From Streptomyces sp. MH60 (GTDB lineage: Bacteria; Actinomycetota; Actinomycetes; Streptomycetales; Streptomycetaceae), in NCBI RefSeq assembly GCF_002939385.1, contig NZ_MULI01000036.1:1-64000 (forward strand): a stretch of 64,000 bases of DNA, read 5' to 3'. This document shows, one piece after another, positions 24,211-33,673 of this stretch (within the stretch, counting starts at the first letter, position 1; each line of letters opens with the position of its first letter). The position numbers were made by a program, and so were the translations under genes. The notes below the pieces were generated by a model that saw only the letters and a list, made by a program, of their open reading frames with translations, was not told where the DNA came from and ran no database searches.

Positions 24211-25815
24211 TCACTCGCCCGGCCGTACGAAGACGGTCCGGCCGCCCACCACGGTACGCAGGCAGACGGGCAGGTCCCGGCCGGGGGTGAGGTCGGGCAG
24301 CCCGGGGGTGCCGGAGCGCGGGTCGGTCGACCAGCGCGCCACCCGGTCGTCCGGGGTCTGGACCACCAGTTCGCCGGTGCGCCACACGGCGTAGTCCGCG
24401 GGCACGCCCGGCACCAGGACACCCGCGTCGTCGCGGCCGATCGCCCGCCAGCCGCCGCGCGTGTGCGCCGTGAACGCGGCGCGGACGGAGACCCGGTGCT
24501 CCGGAGTGCGGTGGAAGGCGGCGGCCCGGACGGTGCCCCACGGGTCGAGGGGTGTGACCGGACTGTCGGAGCCGAAGGCGAGCGGCACGCCGGCGCGCAG
24601 CAGGGCCGCGAAGGGGTTGAGCGTGCGGGCCCGCTCGGCGCCCAGCCGCCCCGCGTACATGCCGTCCCCGCCGCCCCAGAGCGCGTCGAAGGCGGGCTGT
24701 ACGGAGGCGGTCAGACCCAGCTCGGCCAAGGCCGCGACCGTCTCGGGCGTGAGCATCTCGGCGTGCTCGATCCGGTGGCGGGCGGCGCGCACGCGGGCGA
24801 GGCCGGTCTTGTCGGCGGCGGCGCGCACCCCCTCCACCACGGCGCTCACGGCGGCGTCGCCGATGGCGTGGAAGCCCGCCTGGAGACCGGCCTCGGTGCA
24901 GGCGACCACGTGCGCGGCGATGGCGGCGGCGTCCAGGTGGGCGGTGCCGGTGTGCCCGGCGTCGGCGTAGGGCTGGTGCAGGCAGGCGGTGTGCGAGCCG
25001 AGGGAGCCGTCGACGAAGAGGTCACCGGCGGCCCCGACGGCGCCCAGCTCCCGCGCCTTGTCGACGTCCTGCTCGGCCCAGTAGCCGATCACCCGCGGTC
25101 CGGGCTCCGCGGCGGACAGGCGCAGCAGGCCGGTGAGGTCGTCCTCGGAGGAGATCTCCGGGCCTGCGCATTCGTGAACGGTTCCGATCCCGAGGGAGGC
25201 GGCGTGCGCGAGGGCGGCGCGCTGGGCCCCGGCGCGCTGGGCGGGGGTGACCGCCCCGAGCGCCGCGGCGCGCACGGCGTGGTGGGCGTCGCCGGTGAGC
25301 GGGCCGTCCCCGCGTGCGGGGCCACCGGGTGCCAGGTCGAGCAGGGCGGTGCTGACGACGGCCGAGTGGACGTCGATACGACTGAGATAGAGCGGACGAC
25401 CGCCGGTCGCCGCGTCCAGTTCGGCGCGCGTCGGGGGCTGTCCGTCCGGCCAGCGGGCGGCGTCCCAGCCGTGCCCCAGGAGCACCCGGTCGTCCGGACG
25501 GGCGGCGGCGAAGTCCCGTACGAGGGCGAGGGCCGCCTCACGGCTCGGGGCGCCGGAGAGATCGAGTCCGGTGAGGGCGAGGCCCGTGGCGGTGGTGTGC
25601 ACGTGTGCGTCGGTGAACGCCGGGGTGACGAGCGCGCCGTCGAGGTCGATCACCTCGTCGACCCCGTCCGCGAAGGCGTCCGCGGCGCCCTCCGAGCCGA
25701 CCCAGGCGACTTGGCCGCGTTCGACGACCATGGCCGTCGCGAAGGGGTCGGCGGGACTGTGGACCTCGCCGCGGCGCAGCAGGACGGTCGAGGACGGGGT
25801 GGTGGACTCACTCAT
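24211..25815 (-). CDS. YtcJ-like metal-dependent amidohydrolase
   Basis: A 534-residue amidohydrolase. The metal-binding FTDAHVHTTATGLALTGLDL block is near residue 65, with further sites in HAIGDAAVSAVVEG, RHRIEHAEMLTPE and FGSDSPVTPLDPWG. This is the pattern of the YtcJ/exoenzyme-regulatory amidohydrolase group. The substrate is unknown. The ATG at 25815 (MSESTTPSSTVLLRR) was taken because upstream in-frame sequence is low-complexity. There is no signal peptide. It is alone between an Lrp gene upstream on the same strand and ppm1 downstream. Confidence 0.88.
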   Translation of the reverse strand: MSESTTPSSTVLLRRGEVHSPADPFATAMVVERGQVAWVGSEGAADAFADGVDEVIDLDGALVTPAFTDAHVHTTATGLALTGLDLSGAPSREAALALVRDFAAARPDDRVLLGHGWDAARWPDGQPPTRAELDAATGGRPLYLSRIDVHSAVVSTALLDLAPGGPARGDGPLTGDAHHAVRAAALGAVTPAQRAGAQRAALAHAASLGIGTVHECAGPEISSEDDLTGLLRLSAAEPGPRVIGYWAEQDVDKARELGAVGAAGDLFVDGSLGSHTACLHQPYADAGHTGTAHLDAAAIAAHVVACTEAGLQAGFHAIGDAAVSAVVEGVRAAADKTGLARVRAARHRIEHAEMLTPETVAALAELGLTASVQPAFDALWGGGDGMYAGRLGAERARTLNPFAALLRAGVPLAFGSDSPVTPLDPWGTVRAAAFHRTPEHRVSVRAAFTAHTRGGWRAIGRDDAGVLVPGVPADYAVWRTGELVVQTPDDRVARWSTDPRSGTPGLPDLTPGRDLPVCLRTVVGGRTVFVRPGE

Positions 25816-25903
25816 GGACACCAGTCTCGCCCCTCGCGGGCGCCGTCCGGCAGCCGGGGCGGCCCGGCAGCCGCCCGTGGCTCCCGCTCCCGCGCGGGCG
25901 CCG

Positions 25904-26344
25904 TCAGATCCGCGGCGGCCGGGACTCGTAGGGGGTCGAGAGGACGACGGTGGTACGGGTCGACACACCCGCCAGCGAGCGGACCCGCGCGAGCAGTTCC
26001 TCCAGCTCGTGCGGGGTGGCCACCCGGACCTTGAGGATGTAGTTCTCGTCGCCCGCGACGCTGTGGCAGGCCTCGATCTCGGGGACCCCGGCGAGGCGGT
26101 CCGCGATGTCGTCGGGGGCGCTGGGGTCGAACGGTTTCACCGAGATGAACGCGGTCATCGGCAGCCCGACGGCCTCCGGGTCGACGACCGCGGCGTAACC
26201 GCGGACGACGCCGCGCTGTTCCAGCCGCCGCACCCGCTGGTGCACGGCCGACGTGGACAGGCCCGTGGCCTTGCCCAGGTCGGTGTAGCTCATCCGCCCG
26301 TCCTTGACGAGCAGCTGCACGATCTGTCGGTCCAGCTCCTCCAT
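25904..26344 (-). CDS. Lrp/AsnC-family regulator
   Basis: A 146-residue regulator with an N-terminal AsnC helix-turn-helix (LDRQIVQLLVKDGRMSYTDL, then GLSTSAVHQRVRRLEQRGVV) and a C-terminal RAM ligand domain (FISVKPFDPS, ACHSVAGDENYILKVRV). The ATG at 26344 (MEELDRQI) is the family start. Members sense amino acids and bind as octamers. Candidate targets are its own gene, the amidohydrolase 88 bases downstream and the divergent gene at 26612. No operator could be assigned. Confidence 0.92.
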   Translation of the reverse strand: MEELDRQIVQLLVKDGRMSYTDLGKATGLSTSAVHQRVRRLEQRGVVRGYAAVVDPEAVGLPMTAFISVKPFDPSAPDDIADRLAGVPEIEACHSVAGDENYILKVRVATPHELEELLARVRSLAGVSTRTTVVLSTPYESRPPRI

Positions 26345-26611
26345 GGCGCAAGAACCTACAGTGCGGTTGATCTCCTCGGATACCTGAGCAGTCCGGGTCA
26401 TGCCCCGTTCGTGATGTGACGGGGTGTCGGACGACGACCGGGCGGGGACAAACGGGCCGCACGGGGCATCTGCGAGCGGCATGTGACGAACACCACACTG
26501 GTTGAACGTTCTCCGTGATGTTCCCGTGATTACCCCGGAGGGGGGACGGGAAGTGCTTGCTGTGGTCGAGGCCGCAGTGCCGTCACGACCCAGCCCGAGG
26601 GGGAGAATCCC

Positions 26612-27049
26612 ATGCAGAGTCTTAAGCGCCCTGGTCGCACCGCGCCCAAGCGGCAGCAGCCGGTCGTCGAGCCCGTATCGGAGGGCGTCGAACCCGACGC
26701 CTTCGACGAAGAGGAACTCGACGCCTACGACACCTTCGAGATGTACCGGGTGTTCTGCCCGGACTGCGCGCAGCCCATCGCCCTGCTGGCGGACGAGGAG
26801 ACGCTGCCGGAGCACGCGCTGTGCGCCTCGCCGTGGAACCCGTTCGGGCTCACGGTCTGCGCCGGCACCGGCCGCCGGGCCACCGAGGCCCGCCCCGCCG
26901 ACGAGTCGTTCCAGCCCCACGAGCAGGACACCGCCCTGCTGTTGACGCTCCCCCGGGGCCTAGACTGGCGGACCCAGCCCTTCTCCCACGTCGGCGGCCC
27001 GGGCTCGCGCCCGATGCGGGTGCCGACGATGCGGCGCGAAGCGGCCTGA
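26612..27049 (+). CDS. Conserved Streptomyces hypothetical protein with a Cys cluster
   Basis: A 145-residue soluble protein I do not recognise beyond a Streptomyces-type hypothetical. Four cysteines are spaced as FCPDC (about residues 48-52), LCAS (about 70) and VCAG (about 83), which could bind zinc. An acidic stretch (DAFDEEELDAYDTFEMY) precedes them. The ATG at 26612 follows a GGGGGAG ribosome site. It is divergent from the Lrp gene across 267 bases. Codon use is normal for the genome, so it is a real gene. Confidence 0.75.
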   Translation: MQSLKRPGRTAPKRQQPVVEPVSEGVEPDAFDEEELDAYDTFEMYRVFCPDCAQPIALLADEETLPEHALCASPWNPFGLTVCAGTGRRATEARPADESFQPHEQDTALLLTLPRGLDWRTQPFSHVGGPGSRPMRVPTMRREAA

Positions 27050-27103
27050 GGAGCGCGAGCGCCCGGCTCACGGGGCTCGCCCACTCGTCCCGTCACCCCG
27101 ATC

Positions 27104-27134
27104 CGCGCCACGGCTCGCAGGACGCCGTGGCGCG
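27104..27134 (+). terminator. Hairpin after the Cys-cluster gene
   Basis: A perfect 10-bp stem, CGCGCCACGG (27104-27113) with CCGTGGCGCG (27125-27134), lies 55 bases after the stop at 27049. No U run follows. Confidence 0.6.
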
Positions 27135-27214
27135 GGTCGGTGGCGGACGCGCACGAACTCACTCTCGATTGCGTCCGCCGGTGACCTGTCCGCACGTCGT
27201 CGCGTTGCCCGGGT

Positions 27215-27532
27215 ATGACCCCCACGTACTCGTCGACCGGGAGTCGGCGCCGCGTGTTCGTACCGGTGTCCGCGGGACCGGTTCCCCCGGCCCCGCAGAT
27301 CCCCGACCCGCCGATCTACCGTGAGCTGATGCGGACCTGGGCCGACGGCGGCCGCACCCTGCCGGGGCGGCACGACCCGGAGTGGGTCCGGCTGGCGGAA
27401 CCCCCGCGCGGGCTCGGCGACTTCTTCGCCACGGGTGACTTCTTCACCACCGGCGACTTCCGCGTCAGCGGCGACTTCACCGTCACCGCCGACTTCAGCG
27501 CTCCTCGGGACCCGCGAGGTGACGGGCGATGA
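27215..27532 (+). CDS. Small protein with GDF hexapeptide repeats
   Basis: A 105-residue hypothetical protein. After a Pro-rich N-terminus and a helix (YRELMRTWADGG), residues 68-95 are four and a half tandem hexapeptides, G-D-F-x-x-[TS], encoded by 18-base units at 27416-27487. Every repeat codon ends in G or C, which supports coding. The last 38 bases overlap the end of the acyl-CoA dehydrogenase gene on the other strand. I do not recognise a family. The repeats could form a short beta-solenoid or aromatic stack. The ribosome site is weak. Confidence 0.6.
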   Translation: MTPTYSSTGSRRRVFVPVSAGPVPPAPQIPDPPIYRELMRTWADGGRTLPGRHDPEWVRLAEPPRGLGDFFATGDFFTTGDFRVSGDFTVTADFSAPRDPRGDGR

Positions 27533-28670
27533 CCATCCGCTGGATCTGATTGGTGCCCTCGACGATCTGGAGCACCTTGGCCTCGCGCATGTACCGCTCG
27601 GCCGGGAAGTCGGCGGTGTAGCCGTACCCGCCGAGGATCTGCACGGCGTCGGTGGTGACCCGCATCGCCGTGTCGGTGCAGTGCAGCTTGGCCATGGCCG
27701 CCTGCTTGGCGAACGGCAGTCCGGCGTCGCGCAGCCGTGCCGCCGTCAGGTACAGGGCGCGGCCGGCCTCGATCTGCGTCGCCATGTCGGCGAGCATGAA
27801 GCGCAGCCCCTGGAAGTCGGCGATCGGCTTGCCGAACTGCCGCCGCTCGGTCGCGTAGGACACCGCCGCATCCAGTGCCGCCTGGGCCACGCCGATCGCG
27901 CAGGCGGCGATGCCGAGCCGGCCGGAGTCGAGCGCGGACAGGGCGATCGCGAAGCCCTGTCCCTCGTCGCCGAGGCGGCGGGTGTCGGGGACCCGTACGC
28001 CGTCGAGGTGGAGCTGCGCGGTGGGCGAGCCCTTGAGCCCCATCTTCTTCTCCGGCACCGCGGGGCTCAGCCCCTCGGCGTCGCCGGGCACCAGGAAGGC
28101 GGTGATGCCGCGCGGTCCGTCCTCTCCGGTACGGGCCATGACGGTGTAGAAGTCGGCGATGCCGCCGTGCGTGATCCACGCCTTGGTGCCGGTGATCACC
28201 CAGTCTCCGCCGTTCTCGCGCACGGCCTTGGTGCGCAGCGAGGCGGCGTCGGAGCCGGAGGTCGGTTCGGAGAGGCAGTAGGCGCCGAGCAGGCCGCCGC
28301 CGAGCATCGCGGGCAGGTGTTCGGCCTGCTGCTCCTTGGTGCCGTGCGCGGCCAGCGCGTAGGAGGCGAGCGTGTGCACGCTGACACCGAGGCCGACGGT
28401 GAGCCGGGCCGCGGCCAGTTCCTCGAGGACCTGGAGGTAGACCTCGTAGGGCTGCTCGCCGCCGCCGAACTCGGCGTCGTAGGGCAGTCCGAGCAGGCCG
28501 GAGTCGGACAGGAGGGTGAAGACCTCGCGCGGGAAGCGTCCGGCGTCCTCCTCCTCGGCCGCGCTCGGGGCGATCTCACGCTGCGCGATGTCGCGGACGA
28601 GCGAGATCAGGTCCCGTGCCTCGTCCGTGGGCAGTTGCCGGTCCACCGGCTGCGGGGCGCGGTCGGGCAT
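27495..28670 (-). CDS. Acyl-CoA dehydrogenase
   Basis: A 391-residue FAD enzyme. Family blocks are YCLSEPTSGSDAASLRTKAV (FAD and substrate), WITHGGIADFYTVMAR, MGLKGSPTAQLHLDGVRVPD, RRQFGKPIADFQGLRFMLAD and QILGGYGYTADFPAERYMRE. The catalytic Glu is in VEGTNQIQRMVI near the C-terminus. This is the short-chain/isovaleryl-type class that makes the 2,3-enoyl-CoA. The ATG at 28670 (MPDRAPQPVDRQ) fits the usual length of 380-390. No beta-oxidation partner gene is next to it. Confidence 0.93.
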   Translation of the reverse strand: MPDRAPQPVDRQLPTDEARDLISLVRDIAQREIAPSAAEEEDAGRFPREVFTLLSDSGLLGLPYDAEFGGGEQPYEVYLQVLEELAAARLTVGLGVSVHTLASYALAAHGTKEQQAEHLPAMLGGGLLGAYCLSEPTSGSDAASLRTKAVRENGGDWVITGTKAWITHGGIADFYTVMARTGEDGPRGITAFLVPGDAEGLSPAVPEKKMGLKGSPTAQLHLDGVRVPDTRRLGDEGQGFAIALSALDSGRLGIAACAIGVAQAALDAAVSYATERRQFGKPIADFQGLRFMLADMATQIEAGRALYLTAARLRDAGLPFAKQAAMAKLHCTDTAMRVTTDAVQILGGYGYTADFPAERYMREAKVLQIVEGTNQIQRMVIARHLAGPEER

Positions 28671-28932
28671 GGCGACGCTCTCCTCCCTGTCGGGCACATC
28701 GGCGGACGTGCGCCTTGGGTGGAGGCGGCTCCGCCGGGGGTTCGGGCCTGGCCGATGCTCGCACTCCCGGGTCGCGGAAGCGGCTGACCAGCGGCTGTGC
28801 GCTGTGAGTATGCCCGATCGGACGCACGGAGTCACCAGTTAACGACCGCTTACTCAAAGAATTCCGGGAATGATCCCGGCCGGGCCGGCGGGGGACGGGA
28901 TTCCGGCTGGATTCCGGCTTCGGAAATCAAGG
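28671..28932. other. Divergent gap between acyl-CoA dehydrogenase and chitinase
   Basis: No gene is visible. An 11-base tandem repeat, GGATTCCGGCT, occurs at 28898-28908 and 28909-28919, just before the DasR-like sites. The rest should carry the acyl-CoA dehydrogenase promoter. The short frames here lack family patterns. Confidence 0.45.
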
Positions 28933-28969
28933 ATGGTCCGAACCATTGACCACACTGGTCTAGTCCTCC
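28933..28969 (+). promoter_or_regulatory. DasR-like (dre) sites upstream of the chitinase
   Basis: ACTGGTCTAGTCCTCC (28954-28969) matches the DasR consensus A[GC]TGGTCTAGACCA[GC]T at 13 of 16 positions. A second, weaker palindrome, ATGGTCCGAACCAT, is at 28933-28946. DasR represses chitin and N-acetylglucosamine genes and is released by glucosamine-6-phosphate. The sites lie 80-115 bases before the start codon. Confidence 0.75.
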
Positions 28970-29049
28970 TACGGTGACGGACCGAGCGCATTTCCGCGTT
29001 CATGCCAATCGGCGCGCGTTTCCCTCATCCCCCCACGAGGAGACACCCG

Positions 29050-30303
<1,254 letters not shown>

Positions 30304-30327
30304 ACCACCCGGCGCCCACGGGGGCGG

Positions 30328-30360
30328 AGGGGCGGAGACCGGCTCGGGTCTCCGCCCCTT
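30328..30360 (+). terminator. Terminator of the GH18 chitinase
   Basis: AGGGGCGGAGACC (30328-30340) pairs perfectly with GGTCTCCGCCCCT (30347-30359) over 13 bp with a 6-base loop. It is 24 bases after the stop and 23 bases before the end of the converging TetR gene. Confidence 0.85.
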
Positions 30361-30382
30361 CGTCACGCTTCGCCGGGCGTCC

Positions 30383-31045
30383 TCAGGCGTTGTCCCGGCG
30401 GGCCGGGGCGGGGGCCGGGCAGGCGGGGTCCAGCTCCTCGATCGCGCGCAGTGTGCCGCCGAGCGACCTCACCAGCAGCTCGCGCATGCTCTCGCGGGGC
30501 AGTTCCGGGCGGCCGATCCAGTCCAGGGTGGCGCCCTCGACGCCGCACACCCAGGCGAGCAGGCCCATGCGGGCCAGCGGCCCGATGTCCGAGCGCCCGT
30601 ACGCCCCTTCGGCGATGGTGACGACGATCGCCTCGCGCACCCCGTCCCGGATGGCGTGCACCTCGGCGTCGAAGCCGACTCCGCCGCTGACGATGGTGCG
30701 GTAGGCGGCCTGGTTGTGCTCGGCGTAGCGCAGGTAGCCGTCGATGGTGCGGTGGACGCGGTCCACCTGCGGCAGTTCGGTGCCGCGCGCCGCGGTGGTG
30801 ACCAGGTCGGCGACGGAGTCCTGGATGATCGCCAGGTAGTAGCCCCGCTTGGACTGGAAGTAGTAGTAGATCAGCCCTTTGGCGACATGCGCCTGGCGGG
30901 CGATGTCGTCCATCGAGAGCGCGTCGTACGACGTGTCGGCGAACAACCTCCGCCCGATGGCGATGAGTTCGGCGCGGCGTGCCATCGAACGCTCGGTGCC
31001 GCGCGCCCGGGGACGGACGTCGGCACCTTGTTGACTGATATTCAA
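30383..31045 (-). CDS. TetR-family regulator
   Basis: A 220-residue regulator. The N-terminal TetR helix-turn-helix spans about residues 20-70 (LIAIGRRLFADTSYDALSMD, then HVAKGLIYYYFQSKRGYYLA). The C-terminal ligand domain is helical (GYLRYAEHNQAAYRTIVSGG). The start at 31045 gives a short basic lead (MNISQQGADVRP). It is convergent with the chitinase and transcribed away from a 47-codon membrane gene that lies upstream on the same strand. No target or ligand can be deduced. Confidence 0.9.
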   Translation of the reverse strand: MNISQQGADVRPRARGTERSMARRAELIAIGRRLFADTSYDALSMDDIARQAHVAKGLIYYYFQSKRGYYLAIIQDSVADLVTTAARGTELPQVDRVHRTIDGYLRYAEHNQAAYRTIVSGGVGFDAEVHAIRDGVREAIVVTIAEGAYGRSDIGPLARMGLLAWVCGVEGATLDWIGRPELPRESMRELLVRSLGGTLRAIEELDPACPAPAPARRDNA

Positions 31046-31127
31046 TTTCGACCCTGGTCTCCTACGGGCGGCGGGACCTCCGCAGTATGGCAGGTCGGGT
31101 CGTGGGGCAGGTCACACCCGGGTCACG

Positions 31128-31271
31128 TCACAGAAGGCCCAGCTGAACCACGAGCATCGCGACCACCACGACGAGCGTCCAGCCCATGACGTGTTCCAGG
31201 GTCTTGGGGCCGTCGTCGTCCTTGGGGCCGCCGGTGCGGACACGGGTGGCGGCTGCGGTGTGTGCGGTCAT
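31128..31271 (-). CDS. 47-residue single-pass membrane protein (SCO1431 family)
   Basis: An ATG at 31271 opens a 47-residue frame ending at 31128. The N-terminal half is polar (TRVRTGGPKDDDGPKTLEHV) and the C-terminal half is one hydrophobic helix, MGWTLVVVVAMLVVQLGLL, ending at the last residue. This is the layout of the small Streptomyces protein family named after SCO1431. It is too short for routine gene finding. Function is unknown; topology suggests a tail-anchored inner-membrane peptide. It lies between the TetR gene and the C39-like gene on the same strand. Confidence 0.7.
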   Translation of the reverse strand: MTAHTAAATRVRTGGPKDDDGPKTLEHVMGWTLVVVVAMLVVQLGLL

Positions 31272-31392
31272 GGCGTCTCGCTGATCTCGGGTGCGGCTTC
31301 GGCGGATTCCCCCCGCTCACGGTGTCCACCTTGCCACCGTGAGCGGCTTTTGCGGCCGAGAGCTTGGTCACAGCGGTGGGGGGGGCGTCCGC

Positions 31393-32784
31393 TCAGCGCA
31401 CGCCCACCGCCGCGAGGGCCTTGCGCTGACGCGGGCTGGGGTGGGCCGGGAAGTACAGGTAGCAGACGCCGCCGGTGCCGGAGACGACCTTGCCACTGGC
31501 GTTGTACCGCTTCGTCCTGAGCCAGATGTTCTCCCACTCGCGCCGCCGGTAGACGCGGCGCACGGCGTCGTTGTCGTCCGAGGCCGGGTCGTTGGCGATC
31601 ACGTCGCCGTCGGCGGTGAAGCCGATCACGGTCATCAGGTGACCCGAGGTGCCGTAGCCCGCCCCGGTCAGCTCCTCCGCCAGGAACGACTGGGACGTTA
31701 TGGCCGGGATGCCGGCCGCGATCAGCGTCTCCAGGTCGGTGAGGGAGCCGAGGCGGGTGACCACGCCCTGGAGGCCCTCGAAGGTGGCGGCGTAGGCGGC
31801 GTTGAAGGGCCAGTTGCCGCAGCCGGCGTACTGGTGGTCGTACGTGTACCGGGCGGCGTGGCAGACCTGCGGGTCGGCGTAGGAGGGGTCGACCCAGGCG
31901 AGCTGCTCCTCGGTGAGGCGCCCGCCCCAGTACTCGACGATCATCTGCGAGGAGGTGGGGCTGCACCAGGCCTCGCCGCCGTTGTCGTACTCGGGGTACT
32001 GGCCCTTGTGGATCTCCTGCGAGTAGCGCGGGACGCGCAGTTCCCCGGCGTGGCCCGGGGCGGAGACCGGCACGGTGAAGCGGTCGGGGACGTCGGAGCC
32101 CATCGCGCCGAGCCGCCAGACGGTGGGCGTGGTGCGGGTGCCCGGGCGGCGGTGGAGGGTGAGCCTGAGCCGGTAGGAGACCAGGCGCAGGCCGGTGGAG
32201 GCGTCGTCGACGGAGAAGGTGTCGGTCCAGATGCTGCTCTTGCCGTCGCTCTGGTCGTCGACCGAGGTCCGCCGGATGTCGCGCTCGCCGTCGCCCGCCG
32301 CCCAGCGGCCCATCACGTACCAGGGCGTGTCCGTGCCGTCGGAGTAGGTGCCCTTCAGCTCGACCTGGATCCAGGTGCCGGCCGGCGTGTGCGCGTTCCA
32401 GGAGGCGATGACCTCCGTCGCGGGCATGGTGAGCCGGTGGACGGGGGAGGTCCAGGTCGCGTACTCCCAGGCGGCGGTGGTGCCGGTGTGCGGGTCGGTG
32501 TAGTCGGTGGTGCCGGCCGGGGCGCCGATCACCACGCCGGGGCGGGCGCCCGCGACGGGACGGGCCCCGCGCACGGTCCCGCGCCGCCAGTCGGCGTACG
32601 TGGTCCAGGCGTGGTACTCCACCGGCCGGGCACCGGCACGGTCGGGGTCCGCCCCGCCGCCGGCGCCGGTACCCGCGCCGGGCGCGGACTGGGCTGCGGC
32701 CGGGATCGCGCCGCCCGCCACGGCGGCCGCCGCGACGGCCGCGGCCAGGAGGGCTCTGCGGGACGGCTGTTCGACTCTGCTCAT
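31393..32784 (-). CDS. Secreted C39-like cysteine peptidase-fold protein
   Basis: A 463-residue exported protein. The N-terminus MSRVEQPSRRALLAAAVAAA has a twin-arginine-like start and ends near AAAQSA. Residues about 45-235 form a beta-rich carbohydrate- or surface-binding type region. The C-terminal half is a C39-like papain fold: the catalytic Cys is residue 274 (EAWCSPTSSQMIVEYWGG), the His is in GTSGHLMTVIGF, and NDPAS follows. The ATG at 32784 is preferred; an upstream GTG/ATG would run through the promoter. A DasR-like site lies 118-133 bases upstream. The substrate is unknown. Confidence 0.85.
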   Translation of the reverse strand: MSRVEQPSRRALLAAAVAAAAVAGGAIPAAAQSAPGAGTGAGGGADPDRAGARPVEYHAWTTYADWRRGTVRGARPVAGARPGVVIGAPAGTTDYTDPHTGTTAAWEYATWTSPVHRLTMPATEVIASWNAHTPAGTWIQVELKGTYSDGTDTPWYVMGRWAAGDGERDIRRTSVDDQSDGKSSIWTDTFSVDDASTGLRLVSYRLRLTLHRRPGTRTTPTVWRLGAMGSDVPDRFTVPVSAPGHAGELRVPRYSQEIHKGQYPEYDNGGEAWCSPTSSQMIVEYWGGRLTEEQLAWVDPSYADPQVCHAARYTYDHQYAGCGNWPFNAAYAATFEGLQGVVTRLGSLTDLETLIAAGIPAITSQSFLAEELTGAGYGTSGHLMTVIGFTADGDVIANDPASDDNDAVRRVYRRREWENIWLRTKRYNASGKVVSGTGGVCYLYFPAHPSPRQRKALAAVGVR

Positions 32785-32901
32785 GGGCGGGAGACCCCCA
32801 GGTGTCCGGGTCGGGCGGGTCCGTCGTTGCACGGTCGTGCGCCAACTATGGCCGCAGCCGCCCGCTCCTGCCAGCACTTCCACGCACGCCACGCCACCAA
32901 T

Positions 32902-32917
32902 ATTGGTGTCGACCACT
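32902..32917 (-). promoter_or_regulatory. DasR-like site upstream of the C39-like gene
   Basis: Read on the minus strand, AGTGGTCGACACCAAT matches the DasR consensus at 13 of 16 positions. It overlaps a perfect 14-base palindrome, CACCAATATTGGTG (32895-32908). It is in the divergent gap, so it could act on either gene. Confidence 0.5.
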
Positions 32918-33018
32918 GGTTAGAGTGCGGGTGAACGCGTCCGCCCCTCCCGCCCACAGGATCCGCCATCCTCGACCTAGCAGCCCGGCTCCGCCGGCTT
33001 CCCCCCTCCTGCGGCCCC

Positions 33019-33588
33019 GTGCGTCTGATCGGTGTCGACGGGTACGCCGGGTCCGGGAAGTCCACGTTCGCCGGACACCTGGCGGCCGAGCTGGGCGGTG
33101 CGCCGGTGCTGCACCTCGACGACATCGCCAGTCACGAGGAGCTGTTCGACTGGACCGCACGACTGCTCGACCAGGTGATCGAGCCCCTGCGGCGCGGTGA
33201 CACGGCCCACTACGCCCCCTACGACTGGCGGGCCCGGCGTTTCGGCGCACCGCGTCCACTGCCGCCCGCTCCCGTGATCCTGGTCGAGGGCGTCGGCGCC
33301 GGCCGCGAGGCGCTGCGGCCCCACCTGGCCGGGCTGCTCTGGATGGACCTGCCCCGGGAGCGGGCGTGGGCCCGCGGACGGGCGCGCGACGGAGCGGAGC
33401 AGCGGACGTTCTGGGACGGGTGGATCCCGGCCGAGCGCCGGCACTTCGCCGATGATCCCTCGCGCCCCTTCGCGCACCTTCTGGTGCGGCAGTGCGAACA
33501 GGGGTACGAGGTGCTGCCGGGGCCCGCGGGAACCGACTCCGGAGCCCACTTCCTCACACAGGGTGACGGGCCTTCCGCAATATGTTGA
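33019..33588 (+). CDS. Uridine kinase-like P-loop NTPase
   Basis: From the GTG at 33019 the protein has 189 residues. The P-loop is GVDGYAGSGKST at about residues 5-16. LHLDDIASHEE follows as a Walker B-like strand, then YDWRARRF and VILVEGVGAGR. These are the marks of the uridine kinase/phosphoribulokinase-like group common in Streptomyces. The frame remains open upstream and residues before the GTG (LDLAARLRRLPPSCGP) look like the family N-terminus, but no ATG, GTG or TTG is available there back to a stop at 32932. An ATC at 32968 with AGGA upstream could be the true start. Substrate unproven. Confidence 0.8.
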   Translation: MRLIGVDGYAGSGKSTFAGHLAAELGGAPVLHLDDIASHEELFDWTARLLDQVIEPLRRGDTAHYAPYDWRARRFGAPRPLPPAPVILVEGVGAGREALRPHLAGLLWMDLPRERAWARGRARDGAEQRTFWDGWIPAERRHFADDPSRPFAHLLVRQCEQGYEVLPGPAGTDSGAHFLTQGDGPSAIC

Positions 33589-33637
33589 ACTCGTGAAGAT
33601 CGCGCACCGACGACCCGCCGAGGTGCCCCAACTTCGC

Positions 33638-33667
33638 TTGACCCGGGGGCCGTACAGGTCTTACGTT
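33638..33667 (+). promoter_or_regulatory. HrdB-type promoter of a putative small RNA
   Basis: TTGACC (33638-33643) and TACGTT (33662-33667) are 18 bases apart, close to the housekeeping consensus. It points at a 67-base stretch ending in a strong hairpin and no coding frame. Confidence 0.6.
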
Positions 33668-33673
33668 CTGAAT

